A stretch of DNA of 64,000 bases from the NCBI RefSeq assembly GCF_011305995.1, contig NZ_CP049910.1:2294001-2358000 (forward strand). Reading direction: 5' to 3'. The notes beneath the pieces are model-generated. The model saw only the letters and a program-made list of their open reading frames with translations, searched no databases and was not told where the DNA came from. The DNA comes from Diaphorobacter sp. HDW4A (lineage in GTDB: Bacteria > Pseudomonadota > Gammaproteobacteria > Burkholderiales > Burkholderiaceae_C). Below, in pieces: positions 43,465 to 53,564 of this stretch; within the stretch, counting starts at the first letter, position 1, and each line of letters opens with the position of its first letter. Both the position numbers and the translations under genes were made by a program.

Positions 43465-44004
43465 ATGTCCTTCAATTCTTCCGACGACGACAGCCAACAA
43501 CGCTTTGCCCTTGGTTTTCTTTTTGCCCTGATCGCTTTGGTGGTTTCGACCGTCGTCGGCGTCGTGGTCTACAAGCGCGGTATCGCCCACGCCTCCGCCA
43601 AGCCCGCCATCGTCAAGACCGTTGAAGTCACCGCGGTCGGTGCCGGTGGCAGCGTGATCGCTGAAGACGCAGCCTCCGTCGTCGTGATGGACAACGGTCT
43701 GGTGAAGTTCTTCTTCGCTTCCGGCAAAGCTGAAATCGCACCCGGCGCCAACACCGCACTCGTCGAAGTGATCAAGGGTGTCGTCGTGGGTGGCAAGCAT
43801 GCCCAGATCTCCGGCTTCCACGACGCCACCGGCGACCTCGCCAAGAATCAGGAACTCGCCAAGCTGCGCGCTATCGCTGTGTCCGATGCACTCAAGTCCC
43901 TGGGCGTGGCCGAAGACAAGATCGATCTGAAGAAGCCAGAACAATCGCAAGCCAGCGGCACGAATGCGGAAGCGCGTCGCGTGGAAGTGATTCTGGTGCC
44001 CTGA
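43465..44004 (+). CDS. OmpA-like domain protein with one membrane helix
   Basis: This 179-aa protein has one N-terminal membrane helix (ALGFLFALIALVVSTVVGVV) and a periplasmic OmpA-like domain. That domain opens VKFFFASGKAEIAPGANTAL and ends RAIAVSDALKSLGVAEDKI, then ARRVEVILVP. It lacks an outer-membrane barrel, so it is an inner-membrane-anchored peptidoglycan binder. The ATG at 43465 follows CGGAGCCCC. A terminator follows its stop. Its cellular role is unknown. Confidence 0.85.
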   Translation: MSFNSSDDDSQQRFALGFLFALIALVVSTVVGVVVYKRGIAHASAKPAIVKTVEVTAVGAGGSVIAEDAASVVVMDNGLVKFFFASGKAEIAPGANTALVEVIKGVVVGGKHAQISGFHDATGDLAKNQELAKLRAIAVSDALKSLGVAEDKIDLKKPEQSQASGTNAEARRVEVILVP

Positions 44005-44320
44005 ACGGCACACGCGACGACAGGCTGAACGGCCTGCATGGCGATAGCGCCCCAGTGGTTGGAGATGTTCCAATCCCGGGGCGTTTTTTCATGGGGTCTT
44101 GTTTTGACGGTGCTGAATCATCCATCGCTCCTGCTTGGCATGGATGCGCACCCGTCGGCATCTTCTGTCAAGGCGAGTGGCGCCCCTCGAAAACCTTGCG
44201 CGCAGCGTTCTTCGTTGCTCCAGGGTGTTTGTGCGCGTGGTCAATGCGGATAGCAAAACTGCTCGGGCGATACTCAAGAAGAAGCGCCAAAAGACGGTCT
44301 GGTAGTCGCGATGCGGCGGA
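44005..44320. other. 316-bp intergenic region with terminator
   Basis: The left part holds a terminator (listed separately). From about 44095 to 44320 I see no conserved gene, RNA or repeat. Short frames there are not supported by ribosome sites. Confidence 0.55.
44048..44089 (+). terminator. Rho-independent terminator after the OmpA-like gene
   Basis: CGCCCC (44048-44053) pairs with GGGGCG (44078-44083), an inner TTGGA/TCCAA extends the stem, and TTTTTT follows. Confidence 0.85.
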
Positions 44321-45364
44321 TCAGGTGCTCTGTCGCACCACCAGCTCGTAGTCCAGCTCCACCGCCTGTGGCTTGAGCAACTTTCCGCGCATCAGCCCGA
44401 GCAACATCTGCGCGGCGGCTTCGCCGACCTGTTGGCGCGGGGTACGCACGGTGGTGAGGGGCGGGACCATTTGGTCGCTGCCCGCGAGGTCGTTGAAACC
44501 GGCCATCGCCACGCGTTCGGGCACGGAAATGCCGAGGCGGTTGGCCGCGAGCAGGCCGCCTTGGGCCAAGTCGTCGTTACAGAAGAAGACAGCATCTACA
44601 TCGGGGTTGTGGGTGAGCACGTCTTCGAAGAGTCGGCCCCCGAGCGCAATAGATGATGGCTCTGGGCTCAGTAGTTCGAGGCGCGGATCGTAGAGGCCGG
44701 CTTCCTTGAGCGCGCGGCGGTAGCCTTCGGCGCGCTGCATCACGCGCGGGTCGAGCTGGGCGGCCGCGAAGGCGATGCGGCGATAGCCTCGGTCCAGTAG
44801 ATGTTGCGTCATCGCCGCACCAGCCTTGGCCTGCGAGAAGCCGACGCTGCCGACGCCCAGCGCGCTGCTGGTTTCCATCATGTGCACGCAGGGCACGCCG
44901 CTGCGCGCGATGAGCTGGCGCGCGGCCTCACTGCGGTCGAACCCGGTGACCAAAAGGCCCGCCGGGCGGTGCGGTAGGTAGGTGCGCAGCAGCAATTCCT
45001 CTTCGGCGGTGTCGTAGTGGGTCACGCCGATCAGCGGCAGAAAGCCCTGCGGGAACAGCGTGCGATGAATGGACTCGAGCACATCGACGAACAGGTTGTT
45101 CGAGAGCAGCGGCACGAGCACCAGCACCTGCGTACTGCGCTGGGAGGCGAGGGCGCGTGCGGCTGGATCGGGCACATAGTGCAGCTCGTCCACCGCCTTG
45201 CGCACCCGCTCGACAAGCTCCTTGTCCACGCTGCGTTCGCCGCGCAAGGCGCGCGAGACGGTGATCGGGCTGACGTCTGCCGCCCGCGCCACATCGGCAA
45301 GGGTGACACGGCCGCTGGCGCGTCGGCTTCGTTTCGGGGCGAGGGCATCGGAAGCATCGGACAA
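44321..45364 (-). CDS. gntR: LacI-family regulator of gluconate genes
   Basis: This 347-aa repressor has the LacI-type helix-turn-helix VTLADVARAADVSPITVSRA at about residues 19-38 and a hinge helix (DPAARALASQRS). A periplasmic-binding-like effector domain follows. It is divergent from gntK, and the 182-bp gap plus the start of gntK contain two matching palindromes that suit a LacI-family operator pair. Gluconate or 6-phosphogluconate is the likely inducer, by analogy with GntR. The start is ATG or a nearby alternative at 45364, just before the HTH. Confidence 0.92.
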   Translation of the reverse strand: MSDASDALAPKRSRRASGRVTLADVARAADVSPITVSRALRGERSVDKELVERVRKAVDELHYVPDPAARALASQRSTQVLVLVPLLSNNLFVDVLESIHRTLFPQGFLPLIGVTHYDTAEEELLLRTYLPHRPAGLLVTGFDRSEAARQLIARSGVPCVHMMETSSALGVGSVGFSQAKAGAAMTQHLLDRGYRRIAFAAAQLDPRVMQRAEGYRRALKEAGLYDPRLELLSPEPSSIALGGRLFEDVLTHNPDVDAVFFCNDDLAQGGLLAANRLGISVPERVAMAGFNDLAGSDQMVPPLTTVRTPRQQVGEAAAQMLLGLMRGKLLKPQAVELDYELVVRQST

Positions 45365-45404
45365 AGGGTAACTCCTAGGCTGAACGATGATGATTGTGAA
45401 TTAA

Positions 45405-45416
45405 GATAGCGCTATC
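45405..45416. promoter_or_regulatory. gnt operator O1
   Basis: GATAGCGCTATC is a perfect 12-bp palindrome followed by CAA. It lies 40 bp upstream of the gntR start, so it probably serves autoregulation. A matching site overlaps the gntK start, 148 bp away centre to centre. Confidence 0.8.
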
Positions 45417-45546
45417 CAAGCAGTTTTGCTTGAAATATTTACACCAAAGACGGATTCTCTGTCGAGGGACCAAGTGTGCAATGAGAAGGTCTCGTTCAAC
45501 CCATTGCGCAAACCTCTTTTCAGAATTCATCTTCTTTTTTTGAATC

Positions 45547-46101
45547 ATGCAGGATAGCGCTATCCAAACATTCGACTCACCAGCCATCGTTGTGATGGGT
45601 GTATCGGGCTGTGGCAAGTCCAGCGTGGCGGAGGCCTGTGCCAACGCGCTCGGCTGGCGGCTGCTGGAAGGTGATGCGTATCACCCGGCGGCCAATATCG
45701 AGAAGATGTCAGCAGGTATTCCGCTGACTGACGACGACCGTGCAGGCTGGCTTGATCTACTGGCTGGGCTGCTCGCGCCGCAGCAGGACGGGCAGGGCGT
45801 TGTTCTGACCTGTTCCGCGTTGCGCCGCAAATACCGCGATCGTCTGCGTGCCGCCAACCCGTACGTGGGATTTGCGTTTCTCGATCTGAGCTATGACGAT
45901 GCGCTCAAACGTGTCGAGCAGCGTCCCGGACACTTTTTCTCTCCCGCGCTCGTGGCCAATCAATTCGCCACGCTGGAGCGACCCGTCAACGAGCCTGACG
46001 TGCTCACCCTGAACGCCACGCTGCCGATTGCCAAGTTGCAGTCGCACGTTGTGGAATGGGCCGAGCGCATGTTCTGGATTCAGTCGCCCAATCGGGCCTG
46101 A
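45547..46101 (+). CDS. gntK: Gluconokinase
   Basis: GntK phosphorylates gluconate to 6-phosphogluconate. The 184-aa product has the P-loop VVMGVSGCGKSSVAEACANA, LLEGDAYHPAANIEKMSAGI and LTCSALRRKYRDRLR, all typical of the family. The ATG at 45547 lacks a clear Shine-Dalgarno sequence. Its second to sixth codons are the operator palindrome, so repressor binding here would block the start of the gene itself. It leads the gntK-TRAP-edd-eda series. Confidence 0.95.
   Translation: MQDSAIQTFDSPAIVVMGVSGCGKSSVAEACANALGWRLLEGDAYHPAANIEKMSAGIPLTDDDRAGWLDLLAGLLAPQQDGQGVVLTCSALRRKYRDRLRAANPYVGFAFLDLSYDDALKRVEQRPGHFFSPALVANQFATLERPVNEPDVLTLNATLPIAKLQSHVVEWAERMFWIQSPNRA
45552..45565. promoter_or_regulatory. 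gnt operator O2 (inside gntK codons 2-6)
   Basis: GGATAGCGCTATCC is a perfect 14-bp palindrome that begins 2 bp after the gntK ATG. It shares GATAGCGCTATCCAA with the upstream site. Overlap with coding sequence suggests a roadblock or loop partner. Confidence 0.8.
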
Positions 46102-46151
46102 ACCGGTTTGAAAAGTACATCGAAAGCACATCACGAGAAGGACCAGGAGAC

Positions 46152-46664
46152 ATGACCACTCCACACTCCAACGAAGCCGCGCAGGAGCGCAAACCGCTGA
46201 TCAAACGGCTGGCCGAGCATTTCATGGTGGCCGCGCTGGCGGGCATGGTTATCGCCGTGTTCGTCAACGTCGTGCTGCGCTATGTGTTCGCGACCAGCAT
46301 CGTGTCGTACGAGGAAATCTCACGCCTGCTGTTCGTGTGGCTGGTGGCCGTCGGCGCCATTGTCACTGCGTTCGAAGGCAAGCACCTCGGCTTCGACATG
46401 CTGACTTCGCGCCTCAAGGGCGCGCCCAAGAAAGTGCTGTTCTGGATCAGCCAGCTGCTGGTGACCGCCTGCATGGTGCTGCTGCTGGTTGGCTCGTGGG
46501 AGCAGGTGAAGGCCGGCATGGACAGCTACAGCACGGTGCTGGGCTATCCGCTCGCGCTGGGGGCCGCGGCCACGCTGGTGCTTGCGGTGGGTCTGCTGGT
46601 CTGCGTGGTAGTGGATCTGCTGCGCGGTGAACCGCCCGTGACCGAAGGCGCGGAAGTGGAATGA
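46152..46664 (+). CDS. TRAP transporter small permease (DctQ type)
   Basis: This 170-aa membrane protein has four hydrophobic segments (from FMVAALAGMVIAVFVNVVL to AAATLVLAVGLLVCVVVDLL) and the DctQ pattern YEEISRLLFVWLVAVGAIV. It forms the membrane complex with the large permease 34 bp downstream. The ATG at 46152 is preceded by CAGGAGAC. Its place behind gntK makes gluconate, or a related sugar acid, the likely cargo. Confidence 0.94.
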   Translation: MTTPHSNEAAQERKPLIKRLAEHFMVAALAGMVIAVFVNVVLRYVFATSIVSYEEISRLLFVWLVAVGAIVTAFEGKHLGFDMLTSRLKGAPKKVLFWISQLLVTACMVLLLVGSWEQVKAGMDSYSTVLGYPLALGAAATLVLAVGLLVCVVVDLLRGEPPVTEGAEVE

Positions 46665-46698
46665 CGAAGACGCGGCGACCGCACAAGGACTACACAAC

Positions 46699-47979
46699 AT
46701 GATCGTCACCCTCATTTTTCTGGCTGTGCTGATTGGCGGCATGGTCATCGGCATGCCAATTGCGCATGCGCTGATCCTCACTGGTGTCGCGCTGATGTGG
46801 CACCTCGACTTCTTCGACTCGCAGTTGCTCGCGCAGAACCTGCAGGCCGGATTTGACAACTTCCCGCTGCTGGCCGTGCCATTCTTCATTCTGGCGGGCG
46901 AGCTGATGAACGCGGGCGGCCTGTCGCGCCGCATCATCGATCTGGCGCGCGCCTTCTGCGGCCACATTCGTGGCGGTCTGGGCTTCGTAGCGATTGGCGC
47001 TGCGGTGCTGCTCGCGTCGATGAGCGGCTCGGCGATTGCCGACACCGCCGCGCTCGCAACGATTCTGCTGCCGATGATGCGCGACCAGAAATATCCACCC
47101 GGCTACAGCGCCGGTCTGCTGGCCTCGGGCGGCATCATCGCGCCGATCATTCCACCGTCGATGCCGTTCGTGATCTATGGCGTGACGACCAATACCTCGA
47201 TCAGCAAGCTGTTCCTCTCGGGCATCGTTCCGGGCCTGATGATGGGGGTCTTCCTGATTGCCGCGTGGTGGTGGATCGCCCGCAAGAACGATCTGCCCGC
47301 CATGCCACGCGTTGGCTGGGGCGACCGTATGAAGGCGCTGGTGCAGAGCTTTTGGGCCATGATGATGCCGGTGATCATTCTGGGCGGCTTGAAGGGCGGC
47401 ATCTTCACGCCGACCGAGGCAGCCGTGGTGGCTGCGGTCTATGCGCTGGTCGTCTCGATGTTCGTCTACCGCCAGCTCACCTGGAGCAAGCTCTACGAGG
47501 TGTTCCTCAACGCCGGCAAGACGACGGCGGTGGTGATGTTCCTCTGCGGCGCAGCCACGGTGACGGCCTACATGATCACGTTGGCTGATCTGCCCAACAT
47601 GCTGGCCGAGAGCTTCACCAACGTGATGAGCAACCCGATGTGGTTCATGGCGCTGATGATGGTCTTCCTGCTTGTCGTCGGTACGGCGATGGACCTGACG
47701 CCGACCATCCTGATCTTCGGCCCGGTCTGCGCGCCGCTGGCCGTGAAGGCGGGCATCGATCCGGTGTATTTCGGCTTCATGTTCATCTATGTGGGTTGCA
47801 TCGGTTTGATCACCCCGCCGGTCGGCACCGTGCAGAACGTGGTGGCCGGTGTCGGACGCATCCGCATGGAGACCGTCATCAGGGGCACGACGCCGTTCCT
47901 GCTGATGTACGTGCTGCTGCTGATCCTGTTCATCATCTTCCCGCAGATCGTGACCGCGCCGCTTCAGTGGATGCACTGA
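46699..47979 (+). CDS. TRAP transporter large permease (DctM type)
   Basis: This 426-aa, about 12-helix permease is the transport channel of the sodium-coupled TRAP system. Features are FPLLAVPFFILAGELMNAGG, ASMSGSAIADTAALATILLP, IIAPIIPPSMPFVIYGV and GLITPPVGTVQNVVAGVGRI, all characteristic of DctM. It is between the small permease and the receptor gene. Confidence 0.96.
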   Translation: MIVTLIFLAVLIGGMVIGMPIAHALILTGVALMWHLDFFDSQLLAQNLQAGFDNFPLLAVPFFILAGELMNAGGLSRRIIDLARAFCGHIRGGLGFVAIGAAVLLASMSGSAIADTAALATILLPMMRDQKYPPGYSAGLLASGGIIAPIIPPSMPFVIYGVTTNTSISKLFLSGIVPGLMMGVFLIAAWWWIARKNDLPAMPRVGWGDRMKALVQSFWAMMMPVIILGGLKGGIFTPTEAAVVAAVYALVVSMFVYRQLTWSKLYEVFLNAGKTTAVVMFLCGAATVTAYMITLADLPNMLAESFTNVMSNPMWFMALMMVFLLVVGTAMDLTPTILIFGPVCAPLAVKAGIDPVYFGFMFIYVGCIGLITPPVGTVQNVVAGVGRIRMETVIRGTTPFLLMYVLLLILFIIFPQIVTAPLQWMH

Positions 47980-48037
47980 CCGGCCCCACCCTTTCCGCCT
48001 GCCCCTTCCTTTTGTATTGACCGAGGAGATAACACCC

Positions 48038-49057
48038 ATGCGAATCAAATTCACCCTCTGCGCGCTGGCCGTGGCCGCCGTCGCATCCACCGCTGCCGGC
48101 TTTGCGCAGGCGCAGGACTTCAAGCCGCGCATCGTGCGCTTCGGCTTCGGTCTGGTGGATGAATCCAACCAGGGCCGCGCCGCGCGCCTGTTCGCCAAGG
48201 AAGTGGAAAAGGCCACCGGCGGCAAGATGAAGGTGCGCGCCATTGGCAACGCATCGCTCGGCTCCGACACCCAGATGCAGCAGGCGCTGATCGGTGGTGC
48301 GCAGGAAATGATGGTCGGCTCGACCGCCACGCTGGTCGGTCTGGTGCCCGAGATGGGCATCTGGGACACGCCGTTCCTGTTCACCTCCGCCAAGGAAGCC
48401 GACACGGTGCTCGACGGCCCGGTGGGCGACAAGGTCAAGTCCAAGCTCGAAGCCAAAGGCATGGTCGGTCTGGTCTATTGGGAAAACGGCTTCCGCAACC
48501 TCACCAACAGCAAGCGCCCGGTCACCAAAGTGGAAGACCTGAACGACGTGAAGCTGCGCGTAATGCAGAACAACGTGTTCCTCGACAGCTTCAAGGCACT
48601 GGGCGCCAACGCCGTGCCGCTGCCGTTCTCCGAGCTGTTCACTGCGCTGGAAACCAAGGCGGTCGATGGTCAGGAAAATCCGTACAACACGGTGCTATCG
48701 AGCAAGTTCTACGAAGTGCAGAAGTACCTCACGGTCACCAACCACGTCTACAGCCCCTGGATCGTCACCGTGAGCAAGAAGTGGTGGGACACCCTGACGC
48801 CCGCCGAAAAGAAGGTGTTGCAGGACGCCGCCGTGAAAAGCCGTGACTTCGAGCGCAAGGACACGCGCGAAGAAACCGCCAAGGCGCTGGCCGACCTCAA
48901 AACCAAGGGCATGCAGGTCAACGAACTGTCCTCCTCCGAAGTCAACCGCATGCGCGAGAAGCTCACCAGCGTGAACGCCAATATCGCCAAGTCGGTGGGG
49001 CAATCCACCTGGGATGAAGTGAACGCGGCCGTGAAGAGCGTGCGCGAGCAGAAGTAA
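48038..49057 (+). CDS. TRAP transporter substrate-binding protein (DctP type)
   Basis: This 339-aa periplasmic receptor has a signal peptide (LCALAVAAVASTAAGFAQA) and the DctP fold. Ligand-binding segments are LKVRAIG-like KMKVRAIGNASLGSDTQMQ and LNDVKLRVMQNNVFLDSF, where the arginine of KLRVM usually pairs with the ligand carboxylate. The ATG at 48038 follows GAGGAGATAACACCC. It completes the TRAP set behind gntK; gluconate is the probable ligand. Confidence 0.95.
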   Translation: MRIKFTLCALAVAAVASTAAGFAQAQDFKPRIVRFGFGLVDESNQGRAARLFAKEVEKATGGKMKVRAIGNASLGSDTQMQQALIGGAQEMMVGSTATLVGLVPEMGIWDTPFLFTSAKEADTVLDGPVGDKVKSKLEAKGMVGLVYWENGFRNLTNSKRPVTKVEDLNDVKLRVMQNNVFLDSFKALGANAVPLPFSELFTALETKAVDGQENPYNTVLSSKFYEVQKYLTVTNHVYSPWIVTVSKKWWDTLTPAEKKVLQDAAVKSRDFERKDTREETAKALADLKTKGMQVNELSSSEVNRMREKLTSVNANIAKSVGQSTWDEVNAAVKSVREQK

Positions 49058-49193
49058 GCCGCGCTCTGCACGGAACCAGAACAGAAACCTGCTCAGCTGA
49101 TGCAGGCTTCTTTCCATCTGCCGTCGCATGGCGGTATTACGATGGACGCCAACCCCACACCTACAAGCCGCGCCCATCGCGTGGCCAGACAGC

Positions 49194-50989
<1,796 letters not shown>

Positions 50990-50999
<10 letters not shown>

Positions 51000-51634
51000 A
51001 AATATTGACCGCGCTCGACGTGATGAGCGACGCGCCCGTCATCCCGGTCATCGTTCTCAATGACGTCAACGACGCCGTCCCGATGGCCAAGGCCTTGGTG
51101 GCCGGTGGTATCCGCATGCTCGAGGTGACGCTGCGTACCCCGCAGGCTCTGGCCTGCATCGAAGCCATCGCGCGCGATGTGCCCGAAGCCGTGATTGGCG
51201 CTGGCACCATCCGCACGGCCGCCGACGCCAAGGCCGCCGCCGACGCCGGAGCCCGCTTTGCGGTGAGCCCCGGGTTCACCGACAAGATGGCCCAAGCCGC
51301 ACGCGACGTAAACCTGCCCCTGTTGCCCGGCGTGGCGACGGGCAGTGAAGTGATGATGGCGATGGAGGCAGGCTTCAATCACCTCAAGTTCTTTCCGGCC
51401 CTGCAGTCGGGCGGCATCCCCATGCTCAAGGCATGGCAGGGCCCGTTCTTCGACGTGAAGTTCTGTCCCACCGGCGGCGTCACGCCGAGCAACGCGGCGG
51501 AATTCCTCGCTCTCTCGAACGTGATCTGCGTGGGTGGCTCCTGGCTTGTGCCCGCAGACGTTGTTGCGCAAAAGGACTGGGCGCATATCACGCGCCTGGC
51601 TTGGGACACGGCGCTGCTCAAGCCGCGCGGCTGA
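50990..51634 (+). CDS. eda: 2-dehydro-3-deoxy-6-phosphogluconate aldolase
   Basis: Eda cleaves KDPG to pyruvate and glyceraldehyde 3-phosphate. The 214-aa product shows the catalytic glutamate region [32 protein letters not shown] and the Schiff-base lysine in [12 protein letters not shown], followed by [11 protein letters not shown] (phosphate site). The ATG at 50990 overlaps the end of edd by 10 bp, so translation is coupled. A hairpin and terminator follow. Confidence 0.97.
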
Positions 51635-51644
51635 ATCTACCGAA

Positions 51645-51669
51645 ACCCTGAATCAACACGATTCAGGGT
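51645..51669 (+). other. Stable hairpin after eda
   Basis: ACCCTGAATC and GATTCAGGGT form a perfect 10-bp stem with a 5-base loop, directly before the terminator. It has no T run, so it may protect the mRNA end or act with the next hairpin. Confidence 0.6.
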
Positions 51670-51678
51670 GGTACCCAT

Positions 51679-51706
51679 AAAAAAACCGCCCGAAGGCGGT
51701 TTTTTG
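51679..51706. terminator. Bidirectional rho-independent terminator
   Basis: AAAAAACCGCC, a CGAA loop and GGCGGTTTTTT give a 5-bp GC core flanked by A and T runs, so it can end transcription from both eda (plus) and the RRM gene (minus). Confidence 0.92.
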
Positions 51707-51731
51707 TTTTCAGGCCGAGGCCCGGGTTCGA

Positions 51732-52052
51732 TCAGTAACGATCGCCACCACGGTAGCCGCCGCCGCCGGAGCGGTTGCCGCCACCGAAGCCACCTTCGCG
51801 GCGCTCTGGAGGACGTGCCACATTCACCTTGATGGCGCGGCCGTCGACGGACTGGCCGTCCAGTGCGTTGATAGCGGCTTGCGCTTCAGCGTCCGTTTCC
51901 ATTTCCACAAAGGCGAAGCCCTTGGAGCGGCCGGTTTCACGGTCCATCACCAGCTTGGCGCTGGCAACGTTGCCGAATTCGCCGAAGGCTTGTGTCAGCG
52001 ATTCGTTGGTGGTCGAGTAAGAGAGGTTGCCGACGTACAGACGGTTGTTCAT
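51732..52052 (-). CDS. RRM-domain RNA-binding protein with glycine-rich tail
   Basis: This 106-aa protein has one RNA recognition motif with RNP2 (LYVGNL) and RNP1 (KGFAFVEM), then a glycine/arginine-rich tail (GGGNRSGGGGYRGGDRY). Bacterial relatives are often cold-induced RNA chaperones. It is 80 bp downstream of infA on the same strand, which suits a cold-shock translation role. Confidence 0.95.
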   Translation of the reverse strand: MNNRLYVGNLSYSTTNESLTQAFGEFGNVASAKLVMDRETGRSKGFAFVEMETDAEAQAAINALDGQSVDGRAIKVNVARPPERREGGFGGGNRSGGGGYRGGDRY

Positions 52053-52132
52053 ATGAATTTCCTGGTTGAGTTGAATCGGATCAGCAAGTGCTGGTCCGAA
52101 GCGTTGGGTTGATTGAGAGGTGAAAAAAAGGA

Positions 52133-52399
52133 TCAGTTGCGCTTGCGAAACGGAGTCTTGGCGGGCGCGCCAGAGCGGGTTTCAATGTGACGGAACGTCA
52201 CCCGGCCCTTGGTGAGGTCATATGGAGACATCTCCAATGTGACCTTGTCACCGGCCAGAATTCGAATCCGGAATTTTCGCATTTTCCCGCCAGTGTAGGC
52301 GACGAGTTGATGTCCGTTTTCCAACGTGACACGATAGCGGGCGTCGGGCAACACTTCATCGACCCGGCCTTGCATTTCAATCAATTCTTCTTTGGCCAC
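52133..52399 (-). CDS. infA: Translation initiation factor IF-1 (second-copy type)
   Basis: IF-1 binds the ribosomal A site during initiation. The 88-aa product has the S1/OB-fold sequence [20 protein letters not shown] and [22 protein letters not shown]-terminal extension ([16 protein letters not shown]) makes it longer than the 72-aa canonical form. The start is GTG at 52399 after AAGGAG. Its distance from ribosomal protein genes and link to an RRM protein suggest the accessory beta-proteobacterial copy, probably cold-regulated by the long leader upstream. Confidence 0.93.
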   Translation of the reverse strand: MAKEELIEMQGRVDEVLPDARYRVTLENGHQLVAYTGGKMRKFRIRILAGDKVTLEMSPYDLTKGRVTFRHIETRSGAPAKTPFRKRN

Positions 52400-53000
52400 A
52401 GTTCTCCTTGGGATATGACGGTACTTGTTAGTTGAGTCGATTCGAGAGCACCATGTCTCTTCCCTCGCTGAGGGCGTGTTGGGATGCCAACAACTGAGAG
52501 GGGAAGCTCGATACGAATCTGAATATGCGGTCGTACATGCCGCGGCGAATGGAGACGGAGGCGGAGAACTCGCCTCCGCAAGTAGATTTGACGAGCGGCG
52601 TAACTATGTAGCTGCCAACTCGTTCACAGGGAGTCTGGGACATGCGTCTTGCACTCGCTGTACAGAGTGCGTGTATATATGATTTGGGTTCTTCACAGGC
52701 GCCAATGTGCGGACGTCCATGCAAGAGACTGGGTGAAAGTCCGCAAGATGGGACTTGGAAATGCTCACCGCAAGACAAAGAAACAACTCGAAAGTCATTC
52801 TTGAAAGAAGTTGGACCAGCTAGCCAAGGGGCCTAGTCGGGTCATACAGGCGCTAAGAAAGGCGAGAGTGTGCCTAGCGCATCCTTCGATTATACACTTA
52901 ATTGTTTCTCGATGCTGAGCATTCAAGAACGGCCTTGCATTTTGTTTCAGAAACTCCATGCATGGTTTGTATTGGAGCGGTCGATACGAGAAATCGGCCG
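52400..53000. other. Non-coding region, probable long structured leader of infA
   Basis: About 600 bp lack a convincing gene. On the minus strand a -10-like TATAAT (52889-52894) is followed at the expected start by a hairpin (TAGCGC at 52875-52880 with GCGCTA at 52850-52855). Other stems are CGGAGGCG/CGCCTCCG (52556-52563 and 52571-52578) and GCACTC/GAGTGC near 52650-52670. A transcript from there would have a leader of about 480 nt before infA. The base composition is lower in GC than the neighbours. Small frames inside have no good ribosome sites. Confidence 0.55.
52889..52894 (-). promoter_or_regulatory. Candidate sigma-70 -10 box for infA
   Basis: The minus strand reads TATAAT here within AAGTGTATAATCG. 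The -35 region is weak (near TCAGCAT at 17-18 bp). It faces infA about 480 bp downstream. Confidence 0.5.
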
Positions 53001-53031
53001 TCGTGAAAAAGCCACCGCGAGGTGGCTCTTC
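53001..53031 (-). terminator. Rho-independent terminator after gloA
   Basis: On the minus strand AGCCACC, a TCGC loop and GGTGGCT form a 7-bp stem followed by TTTTC, about 25 bp past the gloA stop. Confidence 0.85.
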
Positions 53032-53054
53032 ACGCATTCAAAACGAACCAGGAA

Positions 53055-53507
53055 TCAGGTATTGCGAAGTGGGTCGAAGGTTCCACCAGCAGCGCTTTGG
53101 CGTTCGCTCTGGTGCGCCCTTGAATTTTCTTGTATTAATTCGATCTTGTAGCCATCCGGATCCGTGACGAATGCGATCACGGTCGATCCGCCCTTGACGG
53201 GGCCTGCTTCACGCGTGACGTTACCGCCGTTAGCCTTGATCTTTTCACAGGCGGCATAGGCATCCGCCACGCCCAGGGCGATATGGCCGTAGGCCGTGCC
53301 CAGTTCGTAGCTTTCGGTGCCCCAGTTGTAGGTCAGTTCGATCTCGGCCTGCCCGGGGTTTCCGCCTTCGTAGCCAACGAACGCGAGCGAGTACTTGTAT
53401 TCAGGGTTCTCGGATATGCGCAGCAGCGTCATGTCGAGCACCTTGGTGTAGAAGTCAATCGAGCGCTGGAGATTGCCAACGCGCAGCATCGTGTGGAGTA
53501 ATCGCAT
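53055..53507 (-). CDS. gloA: Lactoylglutathione lyase (glyoxalase I)
   Basis: GloA converts the methylglyoxal-glutathione hemithioacetal to S-lactoylglutathione. The 150-aa product has the metal ligand regions [38 protein letters not shown] and KIELIQ. All four ligands (His, Glu, His, Glu) are in place, as in nickel-type bacterial enzymes. The C-terminus is about 15 residues longer than the shortest forms ([16 protein letters not shown]). A terminator follows. Confidence 0.96.
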   Translation of the reverse strand: MRLLHTMLRVGNLQRSIDFYTKVLDMTLLRISENPEYKYSLAFVGYEGGNPGQAEIELTYNWGTESYELGTAYGHIALGVADAYAACEKIKANGGNVTREAGPVKGGSTVIAFVTDPDGYKIELIQENSRAHQSERQSAAGGTFDPLRNT

Positions 53508-53564
53508 GGCGCTATTTTGCCGTCATCTTGTGGCTGTTGTGAGCGTGCGGATTAACCTCGGCGA

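Noticed and set aside
46690..48462. 590-residue frame antisense to the TRAP genes
   Set aside because: It covers two sense genes with clear transporter motifs and is very rich in His/Arg/Gln, typical of shadows.
52731..52744. GGGTGAAAGTCCGC, recalling cobalamin riboswitch or intron fragments
   Set aside because: No other conserved boxes of either RNA are nearby and no cobalamin gene follows.
52428..52778. 116-residue frame upstream of infA
   Set aside because: It has no ATG start or ribosome site, and no recognisable domain. A structured leader fits better, although a leader peptide cannot be fully excluded.
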